Source of the DNA: Marinitoga hydrogenitolerans DSM 16785
GTDB taxonomy: Bacteria; Thermotogota; Thermotogae; Petrotogales; Petrotogaceae
Direction of reading: 5' to 3'
Assembly (NCBI RefSeq): GCF_900129175.1
Contig: NZ_FQUI01000012.1
Span: forward strand, 1 to 51,986
Length of the DNA: 51,986 bases
The notes below the pieces were generated by a model. That model saw only the letters and a program-made list of their open reading frames with translations, was not told where the DNA came from and did no database searches. The number at the start of each line of letters is the position of its first letter. The stretch's first letter is position 1. The position numbers and the translations under genes were made by a program. Of this stretch, positions 8,012-16,105 are shown piece after piece.

Positions 8012-9020
8012 TTAACTCTTCTCCTCCTCCACCAGCAATAATAATTTCACCGGATTCTTCGAGTTTTCTAATAATAGCAACAATTCTTTGTTGAGCTTCA
8101 TCAACATCTTTTAACCTAACAGGACCCATGAATTCCAATTCTTCTTGAATCATTTGGGCAGCTCTTTGAGACATATTTGTAAGGATTTTTTCTTTTAAAT
8201 CTTCTGAAGCACCTTTTAGAGATAAGGTTAAGTCACGTGTATCAACTTCTCTGAGTATTCTTTGTATAGTTCTGTCATCGAGTTTAAGAATATCTTCAAA
8301 TACGAACATTTTCTTTCTAATTTCTTCAGATAATTTAGGATCTGATTCAGATAATCTATCAAATATATTTTTTGATACTGTTCTATCGATATTGTTCATT
8401 ATTTCAGCGGTAGTTTCTATTCCACCAACCTGACTAAAAGGTTGAGCGGCAAATGAGGATAATCTATCTTTCATACGGCTCTCCACCTCCTTAACAACAT
8501 CTGGAGTAGCTCTATCCATAATAGAAATCCTTTTTATAACATCTACCTGCAAATCTTCAGGTAGTCCAGCAATAACTTGAGCAGCAGCAGCAGGTGGTAA
8601 ATAACATAATACCAGAGCAACAGTTTGCGGATGTTCATTTTGTAAAACATTAATAATTTGAGCGACATCAATTCTTTTTAAGAAATCAAATGGTTTAACT
8701 TGTAAGTTTGTAACAAGATTTTCAATAATCTTAATAGCTTGTTCTGGCCCAAAAGCTTCCTCAAGCAATTTTTTAGCGTAATCAACGCCACCTTCTTTAA
8801 TAAACTCTTTTACTTTCATCAATTCAAAAAACTCATTTAAAACAGCACTTTTTTCTTCATCAGAAATTTTTCCTAAATTTGCAACTTCTAAAGTTAGCAT
8901 TTCAACCTCTTCTTCTGTTAATTCTGTTAGTAATTTTGAGGCTCTTTCAGGTCCAACCAAAACTACTAAGATAGCTGCTTTTCTTAAACCAGTTGCAGTA
9001 TTTCCTTTATTTGCAGCCAT
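8004..9020 (-). CDS. fliG: Flagellar motor switch protein FliG
   Basis: C-ring protein that binds FliF through its N-terminal domain and transmits torque from the stator through its C-terminal charged helix. 338 aa, full length. The middle domain carries the EHPQT motif (NEHPQTVALVL, near 128-138). The C-terminal domain contains the conserved run DDRTIQRILREVDTRDL and the MSQRAAQMIQEELEFMGPV segment with the stator-interacting charges. The ATG is preceded by AGAGGTGAT. It lies 14 nt after fliF. Confidence 0.97.
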   Translation of the reverse strand: MAANKGNTATGLRKAAILVVLVGPERASKLLTELTEEEVEMLTLEVANLGKISDEEKSAVLNEFFELMKVKEFIKEGGVDYAKKLLEEAFGPEQAIKIIENLVTNLQVKPFDFLKRIDVAQIINVLQNEHPQTVALVLCYLPPAAAAQVIAGLPEDLQVDVIKRISIMDRATPDVVKEVESRMKDRLSSFAAQPFSQVGGIETTAEIMNNIDRTVSKNIFDRLSESDPKLSEEIRKKMFVFEDILKLDDRTIQRILREVDTRDLTLSLKGASEDLKEKILTNMSQRAAQMIQEELEFMGPVRLKDVDEAQQRIVAIIRKLEESGEIIIAGGGGEELIV

Positions 9021-9034
9021 TTTATCACCTCTAA

Positions 9035-10585
9035 TTATTGATTAATCCAATATTTTAGTATTTCAACAACATCATCTACACTTTGATCAACAATCTTTGT
9101 AAGTTTTTCAAAAACCTTTTGATCTTCAGTAACTTCGGTAATTTCAGGTTCAATTTCTTCAATAGCACGTGTTGCAGCTTCTTCAAGTTTTTTCTTCCTT
9201 TCAAGAATAGTTTTTCGAGCTTTTCTTTTTTTATTAAGGTTTATTATACCTATAATTAACAGTACAAGAACGATAATAAAAATTACAGAAATAATCGTTA
9301 TAACGGTAATTGTTCTGGCTCTTTCAGTTTGTTGAACAATTTTTTGATATTCAGCTTCTAATTCTTTGTTAAACTTAGTAAATAAAATATTTATATTACT
9401 TGGAGTTGCACCAGTAGCAGTTGAAATAGCACTTTTTATTTGCGCTTTTGTCGTGTCATTTTCAGGTATTGGTGATTTATCTAAGTCTATAAACACTGTG
9501 ATAGATTTTTCAGCTATTTCACCATTTTTATCATCAGTAACTTTTTGATATATTTCGTTGAAATCATAATTGGTTATTGTTTTTAATGTTTTATAAGTAT
9601 CAGAACCTTGATTATCTGGGGTTTGTGTTGTATAAGGAGGAACATTAGAATCTACACCAGGAATGTTTGAAGTACCAGAAGTAGAATATTTTTCTTCTGA
9701 TTCTTTTTGTTCACTTACAATTAATCCAGCTGTTTTATTTACAGGTTGTACTTTTCTTGATTCTTCTTCAATTTTTTGCCAATTCAATTCAACTTCTGGA
9801 ATAACAACAATTGCACCTACACCAAAAACTTGCTGTAATTTATTTTCAATTTTTTGTGTATAATACTCTTCAATTTTTCTTTTTAAATCAAATTTTGTAG
9901 CAGCATCAGCAATATTTCCTTCAGAAATAACCTGTGCGCTTAAATTTCTTGAATTGTTATCAACAACTTTAACATCCTTAGGGTCTAAATTTTGAACAGC
10001 ACCAGCGACAAAATCCATTATAGCTTTTACCTGACCAGAATCTATATTTGCGCCAGGCTCTAAAAATAATAAAACTGAAGCCGTAGGTTTTGATTTATCA
10101 GCGGGTGTATAATATGTTCTCGACGGCATAACAATATGCACCCTTGCATATTGTATCCCTTTCATTGTAGAAATTGATCTGGATAGTTCCCCTTCAAGAG
10201 CAATTTGATAATTCACCTGTTTATCATAACTTGTAGCACCAAAATTTTGTTTTTGTAGCAGTTCATAACCCTGAATTTGATTTCCTAAAACACCGTTAAG
10301 AGCAAGTTTCATCCACAACTCATATTTATTATATTTTTCGGGAACCATTATTGAACCGCCAGGACCAACTTTGTAAGGAATATTCAATTCTTCTAATTTA
10401 GCTATAATTTTTCCACCTTGCTGCTCATCCACACCACTTATTAAGACCTGATAATTAGGTCTTAAGTTTAAAGCGATTAGAAATATTAACAAAAAAACAA
10501 ACGTAGCACTTAAAATAGAATATATAATTTTTTGATTTGTAGAAAAGTTTTCCCAATAATCTTTAATCATTTGAAATGGGTTCAT
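9035..10585 (-). CDS. fliF: Flagellar MS-ring protein FliF
   Basis: Builds the membrane MS-ring at the base of the flagellum. 516 aa with the first membrane helix at about residues 22-42, ring-building motifs in the periplasmic part (LNIPYKVGPGGSIMVPE, VARVHIVMP-like YARVHIVMPSRTYY, and KPTASVLLFLEPG), a Ser/Thr/Asn-rich loop near 285-330, a second membrane helix at about 425-448, and the acidic C-terminal tail (FEKLTKIVDQSVDDVVEILKYWI) that binds FliG. The ATG has AGAGGTGAG upstream. It begins 10 nt after the lytic transglycosylase gene ends. Confidence 0.97.
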   Translation of the reverse strand: MNPFQMIKDYWENFSTNQKIIYSILSATFVFLLIFLIALNLRPNYQVLISGVDEQQGGKIIAKLEELNIPYKVGPGGSIMVPEKYNKYELWMKLALNGVLGNQIQGYELLQKQNFGATSYDKQVNYQIALEGELSRSISTMKGIQYARVHIVMPSRTYYTPADKSKPTASVLLFLEPGANIDSGQVKAIMDFVAGAVQNLDPKDVKVVDNNSRNLSAQVISEGNIADAATKFDLKRKIEEYYTQKIENKLQQVFGVGAIVVIPEVELNWQKIEEESRKVQPVNKTAGLIVSEQKESEEKYSTSGTSNIPGVDSNVPPYTTQTPDNQGSDTYKTLKTITNYDFNEIYQKVTDDKNGEIAEKSITVFIDLDKSPIPENDTTKAQIKSAISTATGATPSNINILFTKFNKELEAEYQKIVQQTERARTITVITIISVIFIIVLVLLIIGIINLNKKRKARKTILERKKKLEEAATRAIEEIEPEITEVTEDQKVFEKLTKIVDQSVDDVVEILKYWINQ

Positions 10586-10595
10586 AAACTCACCT

Positions 10596-11588
10596 CTAGA
10601 GACTCATATAAATGCCTATTCTATAATTTGAATTAAATATTATTCCGAACTTAATATCATATACAGAAAAACCTGTATTAATTTGAAAAACATTATCAAC
10701 AAAAATCTTTAACCATAAGCCATTTTTGGCTTCTATATTTAAATAATATGAATCTAAATCATTAAGATTTTTTAAAGATATGATATTTTGAGACCAAGGA
10801 TATCCAATTCTCAAATAAAAATTTAAATCAGTTCCATAAGTTGAACCTATAGACAAACTCGATTTTGGCATATACATGAGTCCAAAATTTAAATTTATTT
10901 TATTAAATTCAGTAGAATTATTATTTTTTATAAAAGATATATTTTGAGTTGAATAAAATTCAAAATCTTTATAAGCTAATCCTGAATAACTGTTCAATTC
11001 AAAAAAGCTTTGCGAGACAGCTCCCTGAACACCAATTAAAAACGGAGAATAGATTTTAGTATTTTTGTAATTTTTTTGCGCTTTTTTAACCTTTCTATAA
11101 TAATTTAATCCAGAGGAATTAATTCCGTTTTTTAAAACAGATGTTGGACCTTGATAATATGCTGCTATTTGAGATTTTTCTGATTGTAATATTTTATATA
11201 AATAACTATGATATGCAGAAGCTCCAGTTACATTATCAATAGGATTAAACAAATTATCGATACCAAAATCTTGAGCAACGATAGGTTTTAATTGTAATAA
11301 TCCAATTGCATGACTTGAAGAAATAGCATGCGTATAATAGCTTGACTCAACATACATTTGTCCCCCAATAAGTTTTCTATCTTGGGACCAAACATAGTTT
11401 AGCAACTCTGATGAATTTATATAAGAGTATTTACTTAAAAGAATGTATTCAAAATTCAAAAACATGGAGTCTGTATATAACTCCATGTGTAAGCCGGGTT
11501 TATAAAAAATCTTATTATATATATCTAATTTTTGAGAAAAAGAAATTATGGATATTATTAAGAATACAAGGAAAAAAAATCTTTTCAC
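10596..11588 (-). CDS. Secreted lytic transglycosylase (SLT) with a beta-rich C-terminal half
   Basis: Start chosen at GTG 11588-11586, 8 nt after AGGTGA; it follows the punA stop. 330 aa: signal peptide 1-18, then an SLT lysozyme-like domain (about 60-175) with the catalytic Glu in GQMYVESSYY (E81), followed by SSSHAIGLLQLKP and NPIDNVTGASAYHSYLYK. This fold cleaves peptidoglycan glycans without water. Residues about 185-330 are unlike usual SLT partners: repeated alternating strands with aromatic ends and Asn/Ser/Gly turns (LNFGLMYMPKSSLSIGSTYG, NIEAKNGLWLKIFVDNVFQI), suggesting an outer-membrane barrel or another beta domain. Its position before fliF suggests clearing murein for the flagellar rod. 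Function inferred. Confidence 0.8.
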   Translation of the reverse strand: MKRFFFLVFLIISIISFSQKLDIYNKIFYKPGLHMELYTDSMFLNFEYILLSKYSYINSSELLNYVWSQDRKLIGGQMYVESSYYTHAISSSHAIGLLQLKPIVAQDFGIDNLFNPIDNVTGASAYHSYLYKILQSEKSQIAAYYQGPTSVLKNGINSSGLNYYRKVKKAQKNYKNTKIYSPFLIGVQGAVSQSFFELNSYSGLAYKDFEFYSTQNISFIKNNNSTEFNKINLNFGLMYMPKSSLSIGSTYGTDLNFYLRIGYPWSQNIISLKNLNDLDSYYLNIEAKNGLWLKIFVDNVFQINTGFSVYDIKFGIIFNSNYRIGIYMSL

Positions 11589-11589
11589 T

Positions 11590-12423
11590 CTAAAGCTCAC
11601 CTAATAAAGCTAATATAATATCAGCGATTTTTTCTCCAGTTTTATTTGCAATTTCAATAACTTCTTCAGCAGTTACAGGTTTTAATTCATCTGGTACAGC
11701 TTTATCTGTTACAGCAGAAAATCCTAATACCTTTATTCCAGCATGATTAGCAACAATAACTTCTGGAACAGTCGACATTCCAACTAAATCTGCACCAAAG
11801 TTTCTCATCATTTTTAATTCTGCAGGTGTTTCAAAAGTTGGACCAGTGATACCTAAATATACACCAGTATATATAGGTATACCTAACTTTTTAGCTGTAG
11901 AAATAGCCATTTCTGTTAAATCTTTATCATAAGCCTCGCTCATATCAGGGAATCTTGGACCCCATTCTTCACAATTTTGACCAATTAAAGGATTATCGCC
12001 CATAAAATTGATTTGATCGGTTATAAGGCAAGGATTTCCAACCTCAAAATTAGGATTCATGCCACCAGCAGCATTTGTAACGATCAATATTTTTACACCT
12101 AATTCTTGCATTACTCTAATTGGAAATGTAACCTCTTTCATTGTATATCCTTCATAATAATGGAATCTTCCATTCATTAACATAACATTTTTTCCTGAGA
12201 TTTTTCCAAATAACAATTCTCCTTTGTGTCCTGGAGCGGTTGAAACAGGAAAATTTGGAATATCAGTATAAGAAATATTCAAAGGATTTTCCAATTTATC
12301 AGCAATTCCGTGTAATCCAGAACCTAACACAATAGCAATTTCTGGTTTATCAGAAATTTTGCTTTTTATATATTCAGCAGCTTCTCTAACATTTTTCACA
12401 TATTCTTTAATATCAAAATTCAT
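11590..12423 (-). CDS. punA: Purine-nucleoside phosphorylase
   Basis: Phosphorolysis of inosine and guanosine in purine salvage. The 277-aa protein belongs to the trimeric PNP class: phosphate-binding IAIVLGSGLHGIADKL (about 28-43), APGHKGELLFG, GRFHYYEGY (about 85-93), TNAAGGMNP (about 116-124), and MRNFGADLVGMSTVPEVIVA near 210-229. It starts at ATG 12423 behind GGGGGTG and its own promoter (12471-12479). The lytic transglycosylase and flagellar genes follow with almost no gap, so this promoter probably also feeds them. hpt, another purine salvage gene, lies just upstream. Confidence 0.96.
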   Translation of the reverse strand: MNFDIKEYVKNVREAAEYIKSKISDKPEIAIVLGSGLHGIADKLENPLNISYTDIPNFPVSTAPGHKGELLFGKISGKNVMLMNGRFHYYEGYTMKEVTFPIRVMQELGVKILIVTNAAGGMNPNFEVGNPCLITDQINFMGDNPLIGQNCEEWGPRFPDMSEAYDKDLTEMAISTAKKLGIPIYTGVYLGITGPTFETPAELKMMRNFGADLVGMSTVPEVIVANHAGIKVLGFSAVTDKAVPDELKPVTAEEVIEIANKTGEKIADIILALLGEL

Positions 12424-12470
12424 AAGAGCACCCCCAGTTATTAATTTATTAAAAACAATCCAGCATAATT

Positions 12471-12479
12471 ATTATACCA
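12471..12479 (-). promoter_or_regulatory. Extended -10 promoter upstream of punA and the flagellar run
   Basis: Minus strand TGG followed by TATAAT (12479-12471), about 48 nt before the punA start. No good -35 box is visible, as is common with extended -10 promoters. Confidence 0.5.
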
Positions 12480-12512
12480 TAAATTCGATATAATAATCAT
12501 ATAAGAATTATG

Positions 12513-13043
12513 TTATTCAACATAGCCAATAAAAGGTAAATTTCTATATTTTTCATCATAATCAAGGCCATAACCAATAACGAAATAATTATCAATTTCA
12601 AAACCTGGGAAGTCTACATGTATTCCATGATCATGCGCATTTTTTATGAGAAGAGAAGTTAATTTTATTGAAGCAGGTTTTTGCTTTTTGAATTCATCAA
12701 TTAAAAAGCGTATTGTATTTCCAGTATCAACAATGTCCTCAATAAGGAGAATATGTTTATTTTCTAAATTTTCTTTAACCCAGCTATTTACAGTTATTTT
12801 TCCACTGGATTCTGTTCCACCATGATAACTTGACACTCGTACAAAATGATATGTCATATCATGATCTATATTTTTTACTAAATCAGAGAAAAAATGAACA
12901 GAACCTTTTAAAGCGCAAACAGCAACAATTTCTTCTTTAATATTCTTATAATATTCAGTTATTTGTTTTCCTAATTCTTTAGCTTTTGCAAGAATTTGTT
13001 CTTCAGTTAATAATACTTTTAATTTTTTTGGATCAATATCCAT
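12513..13043 (-). CDS. hpt: Hypoxanthine phosphoribosyltransferase
   Basis: Salvages hypoxanthine (and usually guanine) to the nucleotide with PRPP. I start at ATG 13043-13041, behind AAAGGAG; the longer frame to 13088 lies within birA. 176 aa, normal for the family. Signatures: LKGSVHFFSDLVK (pyrophosphate-binding loop), LLIEDIVDTGNTIRFL (PRPP-binding motif, about 97-110), and the C-terminal FVIGYGLDYDEKYRNLPFIG. Last gene of the run PanG-like, panB, birA, hpt; it begins 1 nt after the birA stop. Confidence 0.95.
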   Translation of the reverse strand: MDIDPKKLKVLLTEEQILAKAKELGKQITEYYKNIKEEIVAVCALKGSVHFFSDLVKNIDHDMTYHFVRVSSYHGGTESSGKITVNSWVKENLENKHILLIEDIVDTGNTIRFLIDEFKKQKPASIKLTSLLIKNAHDHGIHVDFPGFEIDNYFVIGYGLDYDEKYRNLPFIGYVE

Positions 13044-13044
13044 A

Positions 13045-13785
13045 TTAAACACTCTCCTTTCGTACTGAAACTTCACCAGCATAAACATTTTCTATAATAC
13101 CATCTTCAAATTGAACTTCTAAATAATCACCATGTATTGAAACAATTTTACCATGTTTTTCCACATTTTGCGATATAATTTTTATTAAATCCCCATTTTT
13201 AATGTTAAGATTACTTATCCATTTCTTTGTAAAAATGGAAATTGTATTGTTTTTAAAATATTTAAGATAATATTTATAATAAGCTATAGAATTAATTTGT
13301 TTTAATAATTTTTTTAGATTGAGTTCTTTGTTTTTTTCTTCAATATAACTTGTAGCAATATTTTTTAAGTTATCAGGAATCTCATTATTTACATTTAATC
13401 CAACACCAACAATAATCGCTGCAAAAGTTTTTCCTGTGTAAATACCTTCTCCTAATATGCCACATATCTTTTTTTCATTAACTAATAAATCATTTGGCCA
13501 TTTTATAATGCTTTTTAACCTATATTTTAATAAAACGTCTTTTACAGCCATAGTATAAAGTCTAACATAATGCCAAGGATTCATAGGTCTGTTTTTTGGT
13601 TTAAATAAAACAGAAAACCATAAACCACCCCTTTTTGAAACCCATTCTCTTTTCATTCTTCCATATCCACCAGTTTGTTTAGATGCCCATACAACAGTTT
13701 CAGAAGGTAAATCCTTCCAATGTTCTTTTAATACTTTATTTGTAGAATCAATAGTATCAAAATATATAAGTTTATCGCCTATTAT
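13045..13785 (-). CDS. birA: Biotin--[acetyl-CoA-carboxylase] ligase (BirA without HTH), apparently with an ATA start
   Basis: Attaches biotin to carboxylase carrier domains through biotinyl-AMP. The only ATG (13656) would begin at MKREWVSKRGG, inside the biotinyl-AMP loop, and lose about 40 conserved residues. The frame upstream encodes the normal N-terminus (YFDTIDSTNKVLKEHW, then ASKQTGGYGRMKREW), so translation must begin earlier. An in-frame TGA lies at 13794-13792, and no ATG, GTG or TTG lies between it and the conserved start. ATA at 13785-13783 overlaps the panB stop in the arrangement ATAA, like a usual ATGA junction, with GTGAT upstream. Later landmarks: IKWPNDLLV, KICGILGE, IIVGVGLNVN. 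The 246-aa product lacks the DNA-binding domain of bifunctional BirA. The exact start is inferred. Confidence 0.85.
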   Translation of the reverse strand: MIGDKLIYFDTIDSTNKVLKEHWKDLPSETVVWASKQTGGYGRMKREWVSKRGGLWFSVLFKPKNRPMNPWHYVRLYTMAVKDVLLKYRLKSIIKWPNDLLVNEKKICGILGEGIYTGKTFAAIIVGVGLNVNNEIPDNLKNIATSYIEEKNKELNLKKLLKQINSIAYYKYYLKYFKNNTISIFTKKWISNLNIKNGDLIKIISQNVEKHGKIVSIHGDYLEVQFEDGIIENVYAGEVSVRKESV

Positions 13786-14594
13786 TTTTGATCACTACTT
13801 TCTATATCTATAGGTTTAAAAACATTTTTAATAGATGGAAAAGTACCATCTTTTACTTCTTTTGAATAATTTTCAATAGCTTTTTTAAACAAATCAAAAC
13901 CATTTAAATATTTCTTGAGAAATTTTGGTTCAAAATCTCTATTCAGACCAAGAAAGTCATGCCATACTAACACCTGTCCATCACAAAATCTTCCAGCACC
14001 AATTCCAATCGTTGGTATAGAAATAGATTCTGTAATTTTTTTTGCAACAGGTTCTGTAACCATTTCTAAAACAAGAGAAAATGCGCCAGCATCATCAAGT
14101 GCAACAGCACTTTCTATAAGTAAATCTTCTTCTGTTTTTGTTTTTCCTTTAGAGGATATACCTATTTGTTTATAGGATTGAGGAGTAAAACCAATATGTC
14201 CCATTACAGGTATTCCATATTCCACCATTTTCCTTATTAAAGGAGCAACGTTTTTTCCACCTTCGAGTTTAACGGCATCAGCACCGGCTTTTAAAATAAG
14301 ACCAGCATTTTTTATCGCTTCACTTTCAGAAATTTGATAACTTAAAAACGGCATATCTCCTACAACAAAGGTATTTGGAGCCCCCATTTTTACAGCTTTA
14401 ATGAAAATGAGCATTTCATCCATTCCTATTTTTATTGTGTCACTATTTCCTAACATAACATTAGATGCTGAATCGCCAACAAGAATCATATCTATTCCAG
14501 CAGCTTCAGCAATCTTTGCACTTATGTAATCATAGGCAGTAATCATTGCTATTTTTTCTTTGTTTTTCATCTTTAAAAAACATTTTATACTCAT
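13782..14594 (-). CDS. panB: 3-methyl-2-oxobutanoate hydroxymethyltransferase PanB
   Basis: Makes ketopantoate from 2-oxoisovalerate and methylene-tetrahydrofolate, the first step of pantothenate synthesis. Start taken at ATG 14594-14592, 9 nt after AAGGAGG; an in-frame ATG at 14603 abuts the ribosome binding site. 270 aa. Motifs: ITAYDYISAKIAEAAGID, ILVGDSASNVMLGNSDT (metal and substrate site), VGDMPFLSYQ, DAVKLEGG, VMGHIGFTPQS and PTIGIGAGRFCDGQVLVWHD. It begins 1 nt after the stop of the reductase-like gene, which suggests they act in one pathway. Confidence 0.95.
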   Translation of the reverse strand: MSIKCFLKMKNKEKIAMITAYDYISAKIAEAAGIDMILVGDSASNVMLGNSDTIKIGMDEMLIFIKAVKMGAPNTFVVGDMPFLSYQISESEAIKNAGLILKAGADAVKLEGGKNVAPLIRKMVEYGIPVMGHIGFTPQSYKQIGISSKGKTKTEEDLLIESAVALDDAGAFSLVLEMVTEPVAKKITESISIPTIGIGAGRFCDGQVLVWHDFLGLNRDFEPKFLKKYLNGFDLFKKAIENYSKEVKDGTFPSIKNVFKPIDIESSDQK

Positions 14595-14595
14595 A

Positions 14596-15336
14596 TCAAT
14601 CATCCTCCTTGATTTTATATAGCAGCTTTATAAAAAAATCATAAACTTCAACATTTCCTAATATTTCACCAAAAATATCTCTTTCATTATTTATAGTATT
14701 AAAGTCATTTCTTGCTACAGGGCCAGTTAAGGCATTTTTTAACCCAATTTTCTTTATATTATTTAATGAATTTATTGATAAATCCAATAAATGATTTATA
14801 TCTTTTATTTCAATTTCATCATATAAATCTTTTGCCATTTTTATCAAAACATAAGAAAAATTTGAAGCAATAACTGCAGCTAAATGATATATTCCCTTTT
14901 TATTTTGTGGTATTATAACATATTTTCCATTTAAAATGTTAATTATTTCTTTTGCAAAAGTAATTCCAATTTCATCACCTTCTATACCCCAAGTAATATT
15001 TTTAATTTCATGGCATTTTTTTATTGAAGAAAATGGAAAATTTGGATGAATAGAGAAATGTGGAATATTATCAAAGAAACTTGAATCCAGATATCCGCTA
15101 CAATGTCCTATGGCTAAAATTTTTGTTAAATCATGTTTTTGCAAAATATTCCAAACAGGAATTATATTTTCATCTTGTGTTGTAATTAAAACAATTCCGT
15201 TTAATTTCTTATTTTTATAATCCCAATTTTTATCTATTAAAAGCGTTTTTATATGTTTTTCCTTAAAACAATTGTATAAACTTCTCCCAACCTTCCCTGG
15301 TCCAATTATATTAATCGTAATATTATTTTCAATCAT
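14596..15336 (-). CDS. Rossmann-like/DUF2520 protein, candidate ketopantoate reductase (PanG-like)
   Basis: 246 aa. N-terminal nucleotide-binding fold (ITINIIGPGKVGRSLYNCF, residues about 6-24, GxGxxG-like GPGKVG), a middle segment with HCSGYLDSSFF and SIHPNFPFSS, and an all-helical C-terminal domain (about 135-246, with YHLAAVIASNFSYVLIK and ALTGPVARND). This is the architecture of DUF2520 proteins. A PanG ketopantoate reductase has been described from Francisella and, from memory, belongs to this type. No panE is visible here and the gene sits directly before panB, so reduction of ketopantoate with NAD(P)H is a reasonable inference. Start ATG 15336 behind AAGGAGG. Confidence 0.75.
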   Translation of the reverse strand: MIENNITINIIGPGKVGRSLYNCFKEKHIKTLLIDKNWDYKNKKLNGIVLITTQDENIIPVWNILQKHDLTKILAIGHCSGYLDSSFFDNIPHFSIHPNFPFSSIKKCHEIKNITWGIEGDEIGITFAKEIINILNGKYVIIPQNKKGIYHLAAVIASNFSYVLIKMAKDLYDEIEIKDINHLLDLSINSLNNIKKIGLKNALTGPVARNDFNTINNERDIFGEILGNVEVYDFFIKLLYKIKEDD

Positions 15337-15346
15337 AGTTTCCTCC

Positions 15347-15376
15347 TTGGAAATAATTCAAGAAATATGTTATAAT
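15347..15376 (+). promoter_or_regulatory. Promoter of the SBP/HD-GYP/rodA operon
   Basis: -35 TTGGAA (15347-15352), 18-nt spacer, -10 TATAAT (15371-15376) with an extended TGT. Its -35 box overlaps the ribosome binding site of the divergent gene. Confidence 0.5.
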
Positions 15377-15396
15377 TTAAAAAAAATAGTTACCAA
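15369..15396 (-). promoter_or_regulatory. Promoter of the pantothenate-biotin ligase-hpt operon
   Basis: Minus strand -35 TTGGTA (15396-15391), 16-nt spacer, -10 TATAAC (15374-15369). It overlaps the divergent plus-strand promoter at 15347-15376 and shares its -10 region. Confidence 0.45.
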
Positions 15397-15427
15397 CATA
15401 TATTTATTATACTACAAGGAGGATTTT

Positions 15428-16102
15428 ATGAAAAATGTATTGTTAATAATAATTTTGCTTTTTATGAGTATTTCATTTGGAATAATAAAAGTTGGTATCG
15501 CATTAACGGAGCCATATGCTTATTTTGAAGAAGTAAATGATGGATATTTATTAAAGGGTATAGATATAAATTTAATAAAAATGCTTTCAAAAGATTTAAA
15601 TGAAAAAGTAGAAATATACATATATAATTTTTCTGATTTAATAGAAAATGGATTAAAAGAAATGGATATGATAATTGGTGGAATACATATAACAGATGAA
15701 AGAAAAAAACACATAAAATTCACTATTCCATATTTAACAACAGGGCTTGTTATTTTAGAACTAAAGGATAATGAAAAAAGTGAAATAAAATCTTTTGCGG
15801 TTAAAAATGATTCAACGGGATATAAAACAGTTTTAAAATGGAAAAAATATGGAAAAGATATTATTTATACAGTATATGAAACAAATGAAGAATGCTTAAA
15901 TGCAGTTCTAAGTAAAAAAGTTGATGGTGCATTTTTTGATTTGGTAAATGCAATATATTTAATGAAAAAACATCCTGTTAAAATTTATAAAGAGCCATTA
16001 ACAAAAAACGATGTTGGAATAGGTGTTAAAACAAAGGATCTTTTAGAAAAAATAAATCCTTTAATATTAAAATATAGAAGAGAAAATTTAATAGGTGAGT
16101 AA
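15428..16102 (+). CDS. Periplasmic solute-binding protein, family 3-like
   Basis: Start ATG 15428, 7 nt after AAGGAGG. 224 aa: signal peptide 1-17 (hydrophobic, ending SISFG), then the start of a family 3 binding domain (IIKVGIALTEPYAYFEE, GYLLKGIDINLIKMLSKDL, DMIIGGIHITDERKKHIKFTIPYLTTGLVIL). The second lobe is present (SFAVKNDSTGYKTVL, VDGAFFDLVNAIYLM). Such proteins bind amino acids or similar small ligands. No ABC permease or ATPase is nearby. Instead it stops 3 nt before an HD-GYP membrane protein, so it may sense rather than transport; that is inference. Confidence 0.8.
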   Translation: MKNVLLIIILLFMSISFGIIKVGIALTEPYAYFEEVNDGYLLKGIDINLIKMLSKDLNEKVEIYIYNFSDLIENGLKEMDMIIGGIHITDERKKHIKFTIPYLTTGLVILELKDNEKSEIKSFAVKNDSTGYKTVLKWKKYGKDIIYTVYETNEECLNAVLSKKVDGAFFDLVNAIYLMKKHPVKIYKEPLTKNDVGIGVKTKDLLEKINPLILKYRRENLIGE

Positions 16103-16105
16103 ATT

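Noticed and set aside
13044-13088. Longer hpt N-terminus
   Set aside because: The extra codons are the birA 3' end; a strong ribosome binding site serves ATG 13043.
13045-13656. Biotin ligase starting at the internal ATG
   Set aside because: It would lose the conserved N-terminus and break the biotinyl-AMP loop; translated sequence upstream is clearly BirA.
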